This document shows positions 53,501-60,954 of a stretch of 64,000 nucleotides of DNA, in pieces (within the stretch, counting starts at the first letter, position 1; each line of letters begins with the position of its first letter). The notes beneath the pieces were generated by a model that saw nothing but the letters and a program-made list of their open reading frames with translations, was not told the origin of the DNA and made no database searches. The position numbers and the translations under genes are program-made. Source of the stretch: Christensenella timonensis (lineage in GTDB: Bacteria; Bacillota; Clostridia; Christensenellales; Christensenellaceae); the NCBI RefSeq assembly GCF_900087015.1, contig NZ_FLKP01000002.1, positions 1,364,001-1,428,000 of the forward strand, written 5' to 3'.

Positions 53501-54058
53501 TATACCCGGGTGCGTGAGCGTTATGACGGACTGGTCGTGCAGCGCGAAGACCTTGTCAAGGCTGGGGACGACCTGCAGGTGGTGATCGACGATCTGCTTT
53601 CCGGCATGAAGGAAAGCTTCCGTGCGAAATTTACGCAAATCAACGAAAATTTCAAGCAGGTGTTCCAGGAGCTTTTCGGCGGGGGGTATGCGCAGCTTGA
53701 ACTTTTGGATGAAGAAGATATCATGGAGTGCGGTGTGGAGATCATTGCGGAGCCGCCGGGCAAGAAGCTCCAGAATATACAGCTGTTGTCCGGTGGTGAA
53801 AAGGCGCTGACGGCGATCGCGCTGCTTTTTGCGATGCTGAACATCAATCCGTCGCCGATCTGCCTGCTGGATGAAATCGACGCGCCATTAGACGATGCAA
53901 ACGTGATCCGTTTCTCGGAATACCTGAAAAAGTTATCGAGCGAGCTGCAATTCATCGTGATCACGCACAGGAAGCCGTCTATGGCGATCTGCGATACGCT
54001 TTACGGTGTGGCAATGCAGGAAAAGGGAGTATCGGATATCGTGTCCGTACAATTTTAG
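50507..54058 (+). CDS. smc: Chromosome segregation ATPase SMC
   Basis: Core of the SMC-ScpAB condensin. The 1183 aa have Walker A GPNGSGKSN (K37), long coiled coils (about 170-505 and 670-1010), a hinge (about 510-660, AEVIEVPKKYETPIEVILGNALQNVVV), the ABC signature LLSGGEKALTAIA (about 1093-1105) and Walker B LLDEIDAPLDDAN. GTG 50507 has AGGGGA 4 nt upstream. In Bacillus rnc precedes smc; here an RseC-like gene does. Confidence 0.98.
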   Translation: MFLKRIEVNGFKSFCNKKDIIINKGITGVVGPNGSGKSNIADALRWVLGEQSSKNLRGSTMQDVIFNGTQSRSKKNYCEVCLIFDNSDMRIKTDYTEISVRRKMYRSGESEYYINNSGCRLKDILELFRDTGIGKEGYSIIGQGKIDELLTSKATQRRKVFEEAAGIMKYRVRKEEAERNLQKTKENVTRIDDILSELSAQIEPLEKQMNEAKDYLSLRDRLKELEINLYLYQCDRTDERMARLEGQLLENEQEFKDMTEQMADKAALVSDIKKQLQSIQEAIERQNVELGQQMSEQERLRGQLNLLEEKEQTHVNTLNENAEKRDALRESIEQSTQKAEAINAEISELNTVIDEKYAQICRLRQSVEEIAGRSGDVQSGIEGLKREVETARTDFQTMTIALSEKQVKEEVLVQKLEEAERQREKHNQYINEIKDTTQALEKEVGEYGEKGAKLRSLMNESAQTVSSLQAEKQRQSGKLAEIARKLSEDESRMKLLNDMREEYEGYFDSVRSLLKSAKNAPEVSGKIKGVLAEVIEVPKKYETPIEVILGNALQNVVVGSDTDAKELIAHLRKNNLGRVTFLPTEALKVRRLQQDEKKYLSMDGVECIASEAIVCSDEIRPAVDFLLGRTVIVRDMDSAISLMRASDYAFRTVTMDGDFIKPGGVITGGSLKNTKTGLLSRKRMAQELEENIASNKKAFEQLNQELAGLDPKIEEALATQKQALDDLRALEVRAAAAKQALQSAQQQLGDRDRVASELSDNAQSLSSEIEASRRDIDALQKDIIKARAEFDARTQKLKEMEGTAAKSALETSEIKDSLSAQELEQTEYNNRKNMLLNEAEHVRNAAAQAKQDLDHMLRQNEILTAELKGITHDKAELRAQLDGILGRVKQAGEASQEKLSLRDDLNKQLEETEQGAKLISARRDELIENKYKLIASKEKLEVSKETYQNKLWDDYGLTYANALAFKSEFSFQSASREIDGIRGRIRDMGAVNPNAIEDYTRVRERYDGLVVQREDLVKAGDDLQVVIDDLLSGMKESFRAKFTQINENFKQVFQELFGGGYAQLELLDEEDIMECGVEIIAEPPGKKLQNIQLLSGGEKALTAIALLFAMLNINPSPICLLDEIDAPLDDANVIRFSEYLKKLSSELQFIVITHRKPSMAICDTLYGVAMQEKGVSDIVSVQF

Positions 54059-54091
54059 CATGAACAGGAAAAAGAGAGAGCGAGGATAAAT

Positions 54092-54991
54092 ATGGGCTTT
54101 TTTGATAAATTAAAAGAACGTGTCAATAAAACGAGGGACAATATCTCGGCAAAGGTAAACAATGTCATCAAAAATTTCAGGAAAGTTGACGAGGAGTTTT
54201 TTGAGGAGCTGGAAGAAGCGTTGATCTTATCGGATATCGGGTATGCGACGACGGATAAGATTATCGAATCGTTGCGCGATACCGTCAAAGAAAACAAGAT
54301 TTCGGATTCTTCCGAGATCAAGGAAGTGCTGGCCGGCATTTTAGCGGAATATATGAGCGCGCCTCCGCTGGAGGTCAAAAAACCGACGGTGATGCTGGTC
54401 GTAGGCGTCAATGGCGTGGGAAAGACAACGGCGATCGGCAAGCTTGCAAACTATTATGGGCAGGCAGGGAAAAAAGTGATGCTGGCAGCGGCGGATACCT
54501 TCCGCGCGGCGGCGGCGGAACAGCTTTCCATCTGGGGGGAACGGACGAATACGCGCGTGATCAAATATGCGGAGGGCGCTGACCCTGCGGCTGTGGTATA
54601 TGATGCAATCGACGCAGGCAAGCACGCGGACATCGACCTTTTGATCATCGATACTGCCGGCAGGCTGCACAATAAGAAGAATTTGATGAGTGAGCTGGAG
54701 AAGATCAACCGCGTGGTGGATAAGTCCTATCCGGAGGCAGCGAGGGAAACGTTTTTGGTGGTGGACGCAACGACGGGACAAAACGCGATCTCCCAGACGG
54801 AAGTATTCAATGAAAGCGTGAGGCTCACGGGGATCATCCTGACCAAACTCGACGGAACGGCAAAAGGCGGCGTTGTGTGCGCGGTCAAGGACATGACGGG
54901 CGTACCTGTCCGCTTTATTGGCGTCGGGGAAGGCGTAGACGACTTGCAGCCATTTGACGCGCGGGAATTCGCGGAGGCGATTTTGGATTGA
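54092..54991 (+). CDS. ftsY: Signal recognition particle receptor FtsY
   Basis: SRP GTPase that docks SRP-ribosome complexes at the membrane. The 299 aa contain the N domain (1-95) and G domain with GVNGVGKTTAIGKLA (about 106-120), ADTFRAAAAEQL, DTAGRLHNK, TKLDGTAKGG and the terminal GVGEGVDDLQPFDAREFAEAI. The acidic A domain found in E. coli is absent; the protein begins with the amphipathic MGFFDKLKERVNKT, a likely membrane-binding helix. Confidence 0.97.
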   Translation: MGFFDKLKERVNKTRDNISAKVNNVIKNFRKVDEEFFEELEEALILSDIGYATTDKIIESLRDTVKENKISDSSEIKEVLAGILAEYMSAPPLEVKKPTVMLVVGVNGVGKTTAIGKLANYYGQAGKKVMLAAADTFRAAAAEQLSIWGERTNTRVIKYAEGADPAAVVYDAIDAGKHADIDLLIIDTAGRLHNKKNLMSELEKINRVVDKSYPEAARETFLVVDATTGQNAISQTEVFNESVRLTGIILTKLDGTAKGGVVCAVKDMTGVPVRFIGVGEGVDDLQPFDAREFAEAILD

Positions 54992-55095
54992 TGACAAAGA
55001 TTATTCCGCTGCGTTTTGGCGGCAATCACGGTCATGAATATGGGCGGACTGGTTTTATCCGGGACATGGGAAGCCGGTTTCGCGGGAGCGGCTGA
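54991..55095 (+). CDS. Possible tiny ORF between ftsY and ylxM
   Basis: A 34-codon ORF starts at an ATG overlapping the ftsY stop (TGATG). The peptide MTKIIPLRFGGNHGHEYGRT and the remainder are basic and Gly/Arg-rich. GGAGG lies 14 nt upstream, too far for a good start. It may simply be non-coding sequence; I report it because the 218-nt gap has otherwise only the promoter and dyad near ylxM. Confidence 0.15.
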   Translation: MTKIIPLRFGGNHGHEYGRTGFIRDMGSRFRGSG

Positions 55096-55123
55096 TCAGG
55101 CTGTAGGTGTAAAGGCTTTTTGC

Positions 55124-55152
55124 TTGACAGATATGGAAAAAACAAGTATAAT
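55124..55152 (+). promoter_or_regulatory. Consensus promoter of ylxM-ffh
   Basis: A perfect TTGACA (55124-55129), 17 bp, perfect TATAAT (55147-55152). The start point would be near 55159, inside the following dyad. AGGTGTAAAGGC occurs both upstream (55105-55116) and at +1 (55158-55169). Confidence 0.9.
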
Positions 55153-55156
55153 CAGA

Positions 55157-55192
55157 CAGGTGTAAAGGCGTGTAGCTTTACACCTGTTTTTT
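55157..55192 (+). terminator. Perfect dyad with T6 at the predicted +1 of ylxM
   Basis: CAGGTGTAAAG (55157-55167) and CTTTACACCTG (55176-55186) are perfect complements around an 8-nt loop, followed by six Ts. In RNA it is an intrinsic terminator or attenuator (also able to stop transcripts coming from ftsY); in DNA it could be an operator. ylxM starts 18 nt after the T-run. Confidence 0.75.
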
Positions 55193-55209
55193 GGGATAGG
55201 CGGTACGCT

Positions 55210-55455
55210 ATGAAACGCGAGAAGGATCTGAAACTGAGTCTGTATTATGATTTTTATGGCGAATTCCTGACGCAAAAGCAGGCAAGCGTATTTGCATTAT
55301 ATTACAACGATGATTATTCATTGGCGGAGATCGCGCAGGAATGCGGGATATCAAGGCAGGGCGTGCTCGATACTTTAAGGCGTGCACAGGTGAAATTGGA
55401 AGACATGGAGCGTAAGCTCGGCCTGGTCGAAAAACAGCTGGGCGAGGAGAAGTAA
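55210..55455 (+). CDS. ylxM: YlxM family HTH protein, SRP-associated
   Basis: Small helix-turn-helix protein always found with ffh in Bacillota; in Streptococcus it is reported to modulate SRP function. From ATG 55210 it has 81 aa: LYYDFYGEFLTQKQASVFALYYNDDYSLAEIAQECGISRQGVLDTLRRA, an HTH like sigma-70 region 4. An in-frame reading from 55120 would cross promoter and dyad, so it is rejected. GGATAGG lies about 9 nt upstream. The stop touches the ffh start. Confidence 0.93.
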   Translation: MKREKDLKLSLYYDFYGEFLTQKQASVFALYYNDDYSLAEIAQECGISRQGVLDTLRRAQVKLEDMERKLGLVEKQLGEEK

Positions 55456-56787
55456 ATGGCATTTGAAGGAATTGCGGAAAAATTACAAAATGTTTTTAGA
55501 AAATTGACCGCGCGGGGCAAGCTTTCGGAAGGCGATATCAAAACGGCGATGCGCGAGGTGAAGCTCGTGCTTTTGGAAGCTGACGTCAACTTTCTGGTGG
55601 TCAAGAAATTCATCAAGGAGCTTTCGGAAAAGGCAGTGGGTTCCGGGATCCTGGAAAGCCTCACGCCGGGACAGCAGGTCATCAAACTCGTCCGTGACGA
55701 ACTGACGGAGCTTTTGGGCGGCAAACAATCGGAGATCAAGCTGGCCGGCAGCCCGCCGACCGTCATTATGATGATGGGCTTGCAGGGGGCGGGTAAGACA
55801 ACCTTTTGCGCAAAGCTGGCTGGATATTATAAAAAGCAAGGGAAAAAACCTTTATTGGTGGCGTGCGACATCTACCGTCCGGCCGCGATCAAGCAGCTGC
55901 ACGTAGTAGGCGAGCAGGTCGGCGTGGATGTTTTCGATATGGGGCAAGACAACGCTTCCAAAATTTATAAGGAAGCGCTGAAGCAGGCAAACAAGCTCGG
56001 CTGCGATATCATCATTGTGGACACGGCAGGACGGCTGCACATCGACGACGAGATGATGGCAGAGCTTAGGGATCTGAAGCAGACGGCGAAGCCCACGGAA
56101 ACGCTGCTCGTTCTGGATGCGATGACCGGACAGGACGCGGTGAACGCCGCGACAACGTTCAATGACAATATTGGGATCGACGGCGTGATCTTAACCAAGA
56201 TCGACGGCGACACCCGCGGCGGCGCGGCGATGTCCGTACGTGCGGTGACGGGCAAGCCAATCAAATTTGTAGGCGTGGGCGAAAAGCTGACGGATATCGA
56301 ACCTTTTTACCCGGATCGCATGGCCTCGAGGATACTCGGTATGGGCGATGTGCTGACGCTGATCGAAAAAGCGGAAACAGCGTTTGAGGAAAAGAGCGCA
56401 TTAGAGCTGCAAAAGAAAATATCCAAAGACCAGCTGACACTGGAGGATTTCCTTGACCAGATGGAACAGCTGCAGGATATGGGATCATTAAGCGATATCA
56501 TGGCCATGATGCCGGGCGGCAACAAATTAAAGGGTATGACGCTCGATGAGAAGCAGCTGGAGCGGACAAAAGCGATCGTGCGCTCCATGACGACAGAGGA
56601 ACGGCGCAATCCGCAGGTGATCAATGCCTCGAGAAGAAGGCGTATCAGCGCGGGCAGCGGTACGAGCGTGCAGGAGGTCAACAGGCTCTTAAACCAGTTT
56701 GACCAGATGAAAAAGATGCTCAAGCAGTTTTCCGGCAAGGGAGGAAAGAAGCGCGGCATGATGGGGCGGATGCCTTTTGGCATGTAA
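55456..56787 (+). CDS. ffh: Signal recognition particle protein Ffh
   Basis: SRP54-type GTPase binding 4.5S/6S-type SRP RNA and signal sequences. The 443 aa have the N domain (1-85), G domain with MGLQGAGKTTFCAKLA (G1, about 108-123), DTAGRLHID, TKIDGDTRGGAA, and the Met-rich M domain (about 325-440) with MMPGGNKLKGM and the RNA-binding SRRRRISAGSG helix. GAGGAGAAG precedes ATG 55456. The SRP RNA gene itself was not found in the window. Confidence 0.98.
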   Translation: MAFEGIAEKLQNVFRKLTARGKLSEGDIKTAMREVKLVLLEADVNFLVVKKFIKELSEKAVGSGILESLTPGQQVIKLVRDELTELLGGKQSEIKLAGSPPTVIMMMGLQGAGKTTFCAKLAGYYKKQGKKPLLVACDIYRPAAIKQLHVVGEQVGVDVFDMGQDNASKIYKEALKQANKLGCDIIIVDTAGRLHIDDEMMAELRDLKQTAKPTETLLVLDAMTGQDAVNAATTFNDNIGIDGVILTKIDGDTRGGAAMSVRAVTGKPIKFVGVGEKLTDIEPFYPDRMASRILGMGDVLTLIEKAETAFEEKSALELQKKISKDQLTLEDFLDQMEQLQDMGSLSDIMAMMPGGNKLKGMTLDEKQLERTKAIVRSMTTEERRNPQVINASRRRRISAGSGTSVQEVNRLLNQFDQMKKMLKQFSGKGGKKRGMMGRMPFGM

Positions 56788-56853
56788 AGACAGATTATAA
56801 CCGCACAGCGGTAGATAATAATTATTTTATGAATGGTATTTTTGGAGGTTAGT

Positions 56854-57093
56854 ATGTCAGTAAAAATCAGATTGAAGAGAATGGGTTCCAAGAAAAATCC
56901 TTTTTACAGGATGGTCGTTGCAGACGAGAGGGCGCCCCGTGACGGACGTTACATCGAAGAACTTGGATACTACAATCCGCTTACAAAAGACTTGAAGCTT
57001 GACAATGAAAAAGCGCAGGGCTGGATCAGCAACGGCGCACAGCCGACGGAGACGGCGCGCGCATTGCTGAAAAAGAGCGGCGCGATCAACTAA
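56854..57093 (+). CDS. rpsP: 30S ribosomal protein S16
   Basis: The product is 79 aa from ATG 56854, with GGAGG at 56844-56848; the frame upstream to 56833 is not part of the gene. [31 protein letters not shown] is diagnostic. It is the first gene of the rpsP-khpA-rimM-trmD-rplS string. A small ACCGC/GCGGT hairpin lies in the 66-nt gap after ffh but has no T-run. Confidence 0.97.
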   Translation: MSVKIRLKRMGSKKNPFYRMVVADERAPRDGRYIEELGYYNPLTKDLKLDNEKAQGWISNGAQPTETARALLKKSGAIN

Positions 57094-57108
57094 TAAAGGT
57101 GAGGACTT

Positions 57109-57336
57109 ATGCGTGAATTGGTAGAATACATTGCCAAAAACCTTGTGGACGATCCGGATGCCGTGAAAGTCGTGGAACGCGAGGAAGACAATGCTTTTGT
57201 TCTGGAATTGAGCGTTGCGCCGGATGATATGGGCAAGGTCATTGGCAAGCAGGGCAGGATCGCCAAAGCGATCCGCACTGTTGTGAAGGCGGCGACATCC
57301 AAGGCGTCAAAAAAATATATCGTTGAGATCATATGA
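57109..57336 (+). CDS. khpA: KH-domain RNA-binding protein KhpA (YlqC)
   Basis: Single KH domain, 75 aa, with the RNA-binding GxxG loop GKQG (46-49) in MGKVIGKQGRIAKAIRT. In streptococci KhpA works with KhpB/EloR in division and elongation control. It overlaps rimM by 4 nt. Confidence 0.95.
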   Translation: MRELVEYIAKNLVDDPDAVKVVEREEDNAFVLELSVAPDDMGKVIGKQGRIAKAIRTVVKAATSKASKKYIVEII

Positions 57337-57863
57337 CGGATTTTTTTGAACTGGGGCGCATTTTAAAGCCGCAGGGCATCCGGGGCGAAATCAAAATGGA
57401 CGCCTATACGGACGACCTGTCCCGCTTTTCCTATCTTGAGCAGGTTTTTTTTCGGCGAGAAGATGGAAGCTATGAGGGCGTCCGTGTGCACTCCGCGAGG
57501 GTGGACGCACGGTATGCGTATTTGAAGCTCGAAGGATATGACGACCGTAACGCGGCAGACGCTTTGCGCGGCGCGATGCTGTATGTCGACAGGGAACACG
57601 CGGCACAGCTTCCGCAAGGGGCCCATTATATACGCGACCTGATCGGCCTTTGCGTACAGACACAGGACGGCAGCGTGGTCGGCAAGCTTGCGGATATCCT
57701 GCAAAACGGGGCGGCTGACGTTTACGTGGTGAAAACCGAAGGAAGAGGAAATTGCATGTTTCCTTCGATCCCCGGCGTGATACTCGAAAAAGATTTGGCC
57801 CATGGAAAAATTGTGGTAGATGAGCAGCGGCTCGGCGAGGTTTCGATCTATGATGACGTTTAA
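57333..57863 (+). CDS. rimM: 16S rRNA processing protein RimM
   Basis: Assembly factor for the 30S head domain, binds S19. The 176 aa have the N-terminal RimM domain (FFELGRILKPQGIRGEIKM) and a C-terminal PRC-barrel (about 95-172, YIRDLIGLCVQTQDGSVVGKLADIL and FPSIPGVILEKDL). ATG 57333 overlaps the khpA stop by four bases; the 3' end overlaps trmD. Confidence 0.96.
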   Translation: MTDFFELGRILKPQGIRGEIKMDAYTDDLSRFSYLEQVFFRREDGSYEGVRVHSARVDARYAYLKLEGYDDRNAADALRGAMLYVDREHAAQLPQGAHYIRDLIGLCVQTQDGSVVGKLADILQNGAADVYVVKTEGRGNCMFPSIPGVILEKDLAHGKIVVDEQRLGEVSIYDDV

Positions 57864-58590
57864 TTGTCTCACGATTTTTCCGGAGATGTTTTCGGCTTTT
57901 ACGGGGACGAGCCTCTGCGAAAAAGCGATCACAAAGCAGCTGGTTGAGATAGGTATGGTGAATATCCGCGATTATACGGAGGATAAACACAACCGTGTGG
58001 ACGACTATCCCTTCGGCGGCGGGGCAGGTATGCTTTTTATGCCGCAGCCGCTTTTCGACAGCTTTGATATGCTGGAAAAAAAGTATGCGGGAAAAAGGTG
58101 CCTGAATGTGTATATGTCGCCTGCGGGGAAAACATTGACGCAGGAGGCCGCAAGACGGTTTGCCGGATATGACGTACTTAATATCCTGTGCGGCCACTAC
58201 GAAGGCGTTGACCAGCGCGTGCTCGACCATTGCATCGACGAGGAGGTCTCCATTGGGGATTATGTCCTGACCGGTGGGGAGCTGCCGGCAATGGTGTTGA
58301 TGGATTGCGTGATGCGCTATGTGCCGGGGGTGCTCTCCAATGACGAATCGGTCAGCGAGGAAAGCTTCAGCGGGAACCTGCTTGAATATCCGCAGTATAC
58401 GCGACCGTCTTCCTTTCGTGGGTTGGAGGTACCGGAGGTATTGTTATCGGGACACCACAAGAATATTGCCGCGTGGCAGCGGCAGCAGGCCCTCCTGAAG
58501 ACATTGCGGGAACGGCCGGAACTGCTTCAGCAGGCGGAGCTTAGCGACAGTGACAGGGCTTTTCTGGAAAAATCACAAAATCGAACTTGA
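57850..58590 (+). CDS. trmD: tRNA (guanine-N1-)-methyltransferase TrmD
   Basis: SPOUT methylase making m1G37, needed to prevent +1 frameshifting. ATG 57850 (GAGG 9 nt upstream) gives 246 aa; ATG 57853 is equally in frame. MTFNCLTIFPEMF, DDYPFGGGAGMLF, the knot segments LCGHYEGVDQRVLD and SIGDYVLTGGELPAMV are present. It overlaps rimM by 14 nt. Confidence 0.97.
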   Translation: MMTFNCLTIFPEMFSAFTGTSLCEKAITKQLVEIGMVNIRDYTEDKHNRVDDYPFGGGAGMLFMPQPLFDSFDMLEKKYAGKRCLNVYMSPAGKTLTQEAARRFAGYDVLNILCGHYEGVDQRVLDHCIDEEVSIGDYVLTGGELPAMVLMDCVMRYVPGVLSNDESVSEESFSGNLLEYPQYTRPSSFRGLEVPEVLLSGHHKNIAAWQRQQALLKTLRERPELLQQAELSDSDRAFLEKSQNRT

Positions 58591-58615
58591 TTATTTTATC
58601 AGGTTATGGTAAACT
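58587..58615 (+). promoter_or_regulatory. Promoter of rplS
   Basis: TTGATT (58587-58592, overlapping the trmD stop), 17 bp, TAAACT (58610-58615) with a TGG extension. The start point is near 58622. Confidence 0.55.
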
Positions 58616-58621
58616 TTTAAT

Positions 58622-58690
58622 GTTTTTTGAATTAGGATGGTCCGCTGCCCGAATATGCGGGTAAGAACGTCTGTAGGGGAAGGAGGCTTT
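58622..58690 (+). promoter_or_regulatory. Structured leader of rplS (candidate L19 leader)
   Basis: Between the promoter and AGGAGG (58681-58686) a CCCG/CGGG hairpin and a following segment GTAAGAACGTCTGTAGGGG can be seen. L19 autoregulatory leaders are described from Bacillota in this position, but I cannot confirm the full consensus by eye. Confidence 0.4.
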
Positions 58691-58695
58691 TGAAA

Positions 58696-59037
58696 ATGAA
58701 TGATATTATCAAGGCGGTAGAAGCAGAACAGTTAAAGAGCGATGTGCCGGTATTAAGGGTTGGCGATACAGTCAAAGTATATGTAAAGGTTGTCGAAGGA
58801 CAGCGGGAAAGATTGCAGGCTTTTGAGGGATACCTGATCGCCAAAAAAGGCGGCGGCCTTTCGGAGACGATCACAGTCCGCAGGTTATCCTATGGCATTG
58901 GCGTAGAAAGAACATTCCCGATCCATTCGCCCCGTGTGGATAAGATCGAAGTGCTGCGTCATGGACAGGTTCGCAGGGCGAAGCTTTTCTATCTGCGTGA
59001 CAGAGTGGGTAAAGCCGCTAGGATCAGAGAGAAATAA
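58696..59037 (+). CDS. rplS: 50S ribosomal protein L19
   Basis: At 113 aa it is standard, with [41 protein letters not shown] and the C-terminal [21 protein letters not shown] 58696 is 9 nt from AGGAGG; TTG 58690 is only 3 nt away and less likely. A terminator follows. Confidence 0.97.
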   Translation: MNDIIKAVEAEQLKSDVPVLRVGDTVKVYVKVVEGQRERLQAFEGYLIAKKGGGLSETITVRRLSYGIGVERTFPIHSPRVDKIEVLRHGQVRRAKLFYLRDRVGKAARIREK

Positions 59038-59043
59038 GCATTG

Positions 59044-59083
59044 CAAAACGGGGGCTTAAAATCATTTAAGCCCTTGTTTTTTT
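59044..59083 (+). terminator. Terminator after rplS
   Basis: GGGCTTAAA (59052-59060) pairs with TTTAAGCCC (59065-59073) around ATCA; G-T and A-T pairs extend the stem, and seven Ts follow. rbgA starts 18 nt later. Confidence 0.9.
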
Positions 59084-59100
59084 ATCCGGAGGAGACAGAA

Positions 59101-59946
59101 ATGGATATTCAATGGTATCCGGGGCACATGACCAAGGCCCGCAGGCAACTAAAGGACAAACTGAAGGCGATCGATCTGGTCATCGAGGTGCTGGACGCGC
59201 GTGCGCCCAAGAGTTCGCTGAACCCGGATTTTGACGATATGTTTGCTTCAAAGACGCGCTTTTATATCCTCAACAAGGCGGATCTGGCGGATGAAAATAT
59301 CACAAAAAACTGGCTCTCCTATTTTTCAAAGCAGGGAATCCGTGCAGTCGCTTTTTCTGCGACAAAGGGTAATACGAAGCAATTAAAGAAGAGCATTCTG
59401 GATTGTGCGCAGGACATCCTGGAAAAATACAAGGCCCGCGGCATGAACAAAACGCTTCGCTGCATGGTGGCGGGGATACCGAACGTTGGCAAATCGGCGA
59501 TCCTCAACCGTCTGGCAGGCGGAAAAAGGCTGCAGGAAGGGAACAAGCCGGGTGTGACGCGTTCGCTGCAATGGGCCAAGGTGGACGAATATCTGGAGAT
59601 CATGGATACGCCGGGGCTTTTGTGGCCAAAATTCAAGGATGAAAAAACCGGGGCGGCCGTTGCCCTGATCGGCAGTGTCAAACTGGATATCCTGGATGAA
59701 GAAGCGCTTGCTTTCCATTTGATTGCACTGCTTAAGGTATCCGCGCCAAAAATGCTTTTGGAGCGTTATAAGCTTGAGGATATCGACAAAGCTCCGTATG
59801 AGATACTCTGTGATATCTGTAAGTCGCGCGGATTCCTCTTGAAAGGCGGCAATTTTGATACGGAGCGCGGCGCAAAAACGCTGCTCGACGAATTTAAGAA
59901 CGGGAAAATGGGCAGGATATCCTTAGAAAAGCCGGAGCGCGTTTAG
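59101..59946 (+). CDS. rbgA: Ribosome biogenesis GTPase RbgA (YlqF)
   Basis: Circularly permuted GTPase for 50S maturation. The 281 aa start MDIQWYPGHMTKARRQL. G4 NKAD (58-61) comes before G1 GIPNVGKSA (125-133), then KPGVTR and DTPGLLWP, the permuted order of the family. The residue after the P-loop Ser is Ala where Thr/Ser is common. GGAGGAG precedes ATG 59101; a reading from 59041 runs through the terminator. The C-terminal ANTAR-like helical domain is present. Confidence 0.96.
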   Translation: MDIQWYPGHMTKARRQLKDKLKAIDLVIEVLDARAPKSSLNPDFDDMFASKTRFYILNKADLADENITKNWLSYFSKQGIRAVAFSATKGNTKQLKKSILDCAQDILEKYKARGMNKTLRCMVAGIPNVGKSAILNRLAGGKRLQEGNKPGVTRSLQWAKVDEYLEIMDTPGLLWPKFKDEKTGAAVALIGSVKLDILDEEALAFHLIALLKVSAPKMLLERYKLEDIDKAPYEILCDICKSRGFLLKGGNFDTERGAKTLLDEFKNGKMGRISLEKPERV

Positions 59947-60582
59947 ATGGGGAAGCGGGAAGAACGACAAAGGGAAAAACTCGCCGTGATGACGGAATAT
60001 GAAAAGCTTCATTGGACGCAGGGGCAATACTTGATCGCCGGTATTGACGAAGCGGGCCGCGGGCCTCTTGCAGGGCCTGTCGTCGCCGCATGTGTGATCA
60101 TGCCAAAGGATGACCTGATTTGGGGAATCGACGATTCCAAAAAGATATCCGAAAAGCGCAGGGAAGCGTTATATGAGGTGATTATCGAAAAAGCGGTTGA
60201 TTATTCGGTGAGTGTGATAGATAATAAAACAATAGACGAGATCAATATCCTGAACGCGGCGCGACTGGCGTTTGAGGATGCCCTTGCCAGCCTGCATGTC
60301 AGGCCGGAGCATGTGTATACGGACGCAATGACGATCAAAACGGATATTCCCTATACGCCGCTTGTAAAAGGAGACGCAAAGGTGTATACCATTGCTGCCG
60401 CATCTATCCTGGCCAAGGTAACGCGTGACAGGATCATGCGTGAATATGATGCGCAGTATCCGCAATACCTGTTCGCAAGGCACAAGGGATACGGTACGCA
60501 GGCGCATTATGAGGCGATCCGCGAATATGGGATACTCGATATCCACAGAAAGACTTTTTTGAAGAAGATCCTGGGGGAATGA
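59947..60582 (+). CDS. rnhB: Ribonuclease HII
   Basis: Cuts RNA-DNA hybrids and excises ribonucleotides. The 211 aa have the catalytic IAGIDEAGRGPLAGP (D34, E35), a further acidic site in HVYTDAMTI, and ILAKVTRDRIM. The N-terminal about 30 residues are a charged helix found in many Bacillota RNase HII. It starts directly after the rbgA stop and overlaps yraN by 4 nt. Confidence 0.97.
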   Translation: MGKREERQREKLAVMTEYEKLHWTQGQYLIAGIDEAGRGPLAGPVVAACVIMPKDDLIWGIDDSKKISEKRREALYEVIIEKAVDYSVSVIDNKTIDEINILNAARLAFEDALASLHVRPEHVYTDAMTIKTDIPYTPLVKGDAKVYTIAAASILAKVTRDRIMREYDAQYPQYLFARHKGYGTQAHYEAIREYGILDIHRKTFLKKILGE

Positions 60583-60938
60583 TGGACCGGCAGGCGATGG
60601 GCAGGGCAGGAGAAGAATTTACCTGTGAATATCTGAAAAAATGTGGTATGCGGGTGCTTGCCCGCAACTATCGGGCAAAAAAGGGCGAAATAGACCTGGT
60701 CGCGCGCGATGGGGATACGATCGTATTTGTGGAAGTCAAGACGCGTTCCTCCAATGCGTACGGAACGGCGGGGGAGGCTGTGACTTACAGGAAACAACAG
60801 ATGATTATCAAAACAGCGCAGTGGTACATTATGCAAAATAACATAAAGGAGTCAAATTTTCGTTTTGACGTGGCAGAGGTATCCGCAGGAGATGTGGGTT
60901 TTTCCATAAATTATTTAAGGAATGCGTTTGGCGTCTGA
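60579..60938 (+). CDS. yraN: YraN family protein (UPF0102), putative endonuclease-fold
   Basis: At 119 aa it has the conserved pattern GRAGEEFTCEYLKKCG, ARNYRAKKGEIDLVA and VFVEVKTRS, i.e. the E-x-D-ExK arrangement of restriction-endonuclease-like folds. Function unknown; rnhB-yraN linkage is widely conserved. It ends the row of translation, SRP and RNA genes. Confidence 0.93.
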   Translation: MMDRQAMGRAGEEFTCEYLKKCGMRVLARNYRAKKGEIDLVARDGDTIVFVEVKTRSSNAYGTAGEAVTYRKQQMIIKTAQWYIMQNNIKESNFRFDVAEVSAGDVGFSINYLRNAFGV

Positions 60939-60954
60939 GCGGAGCGGAACAGGC

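Noticed and set aside
54092-56787. Search for an SRP RNA gene beside ftsY-ylxM-ffh
   Set aside because: No GGAA-tetraloop domain IV-like hairpin was recognised in the gaps; the only structure is the ylxM dyad.
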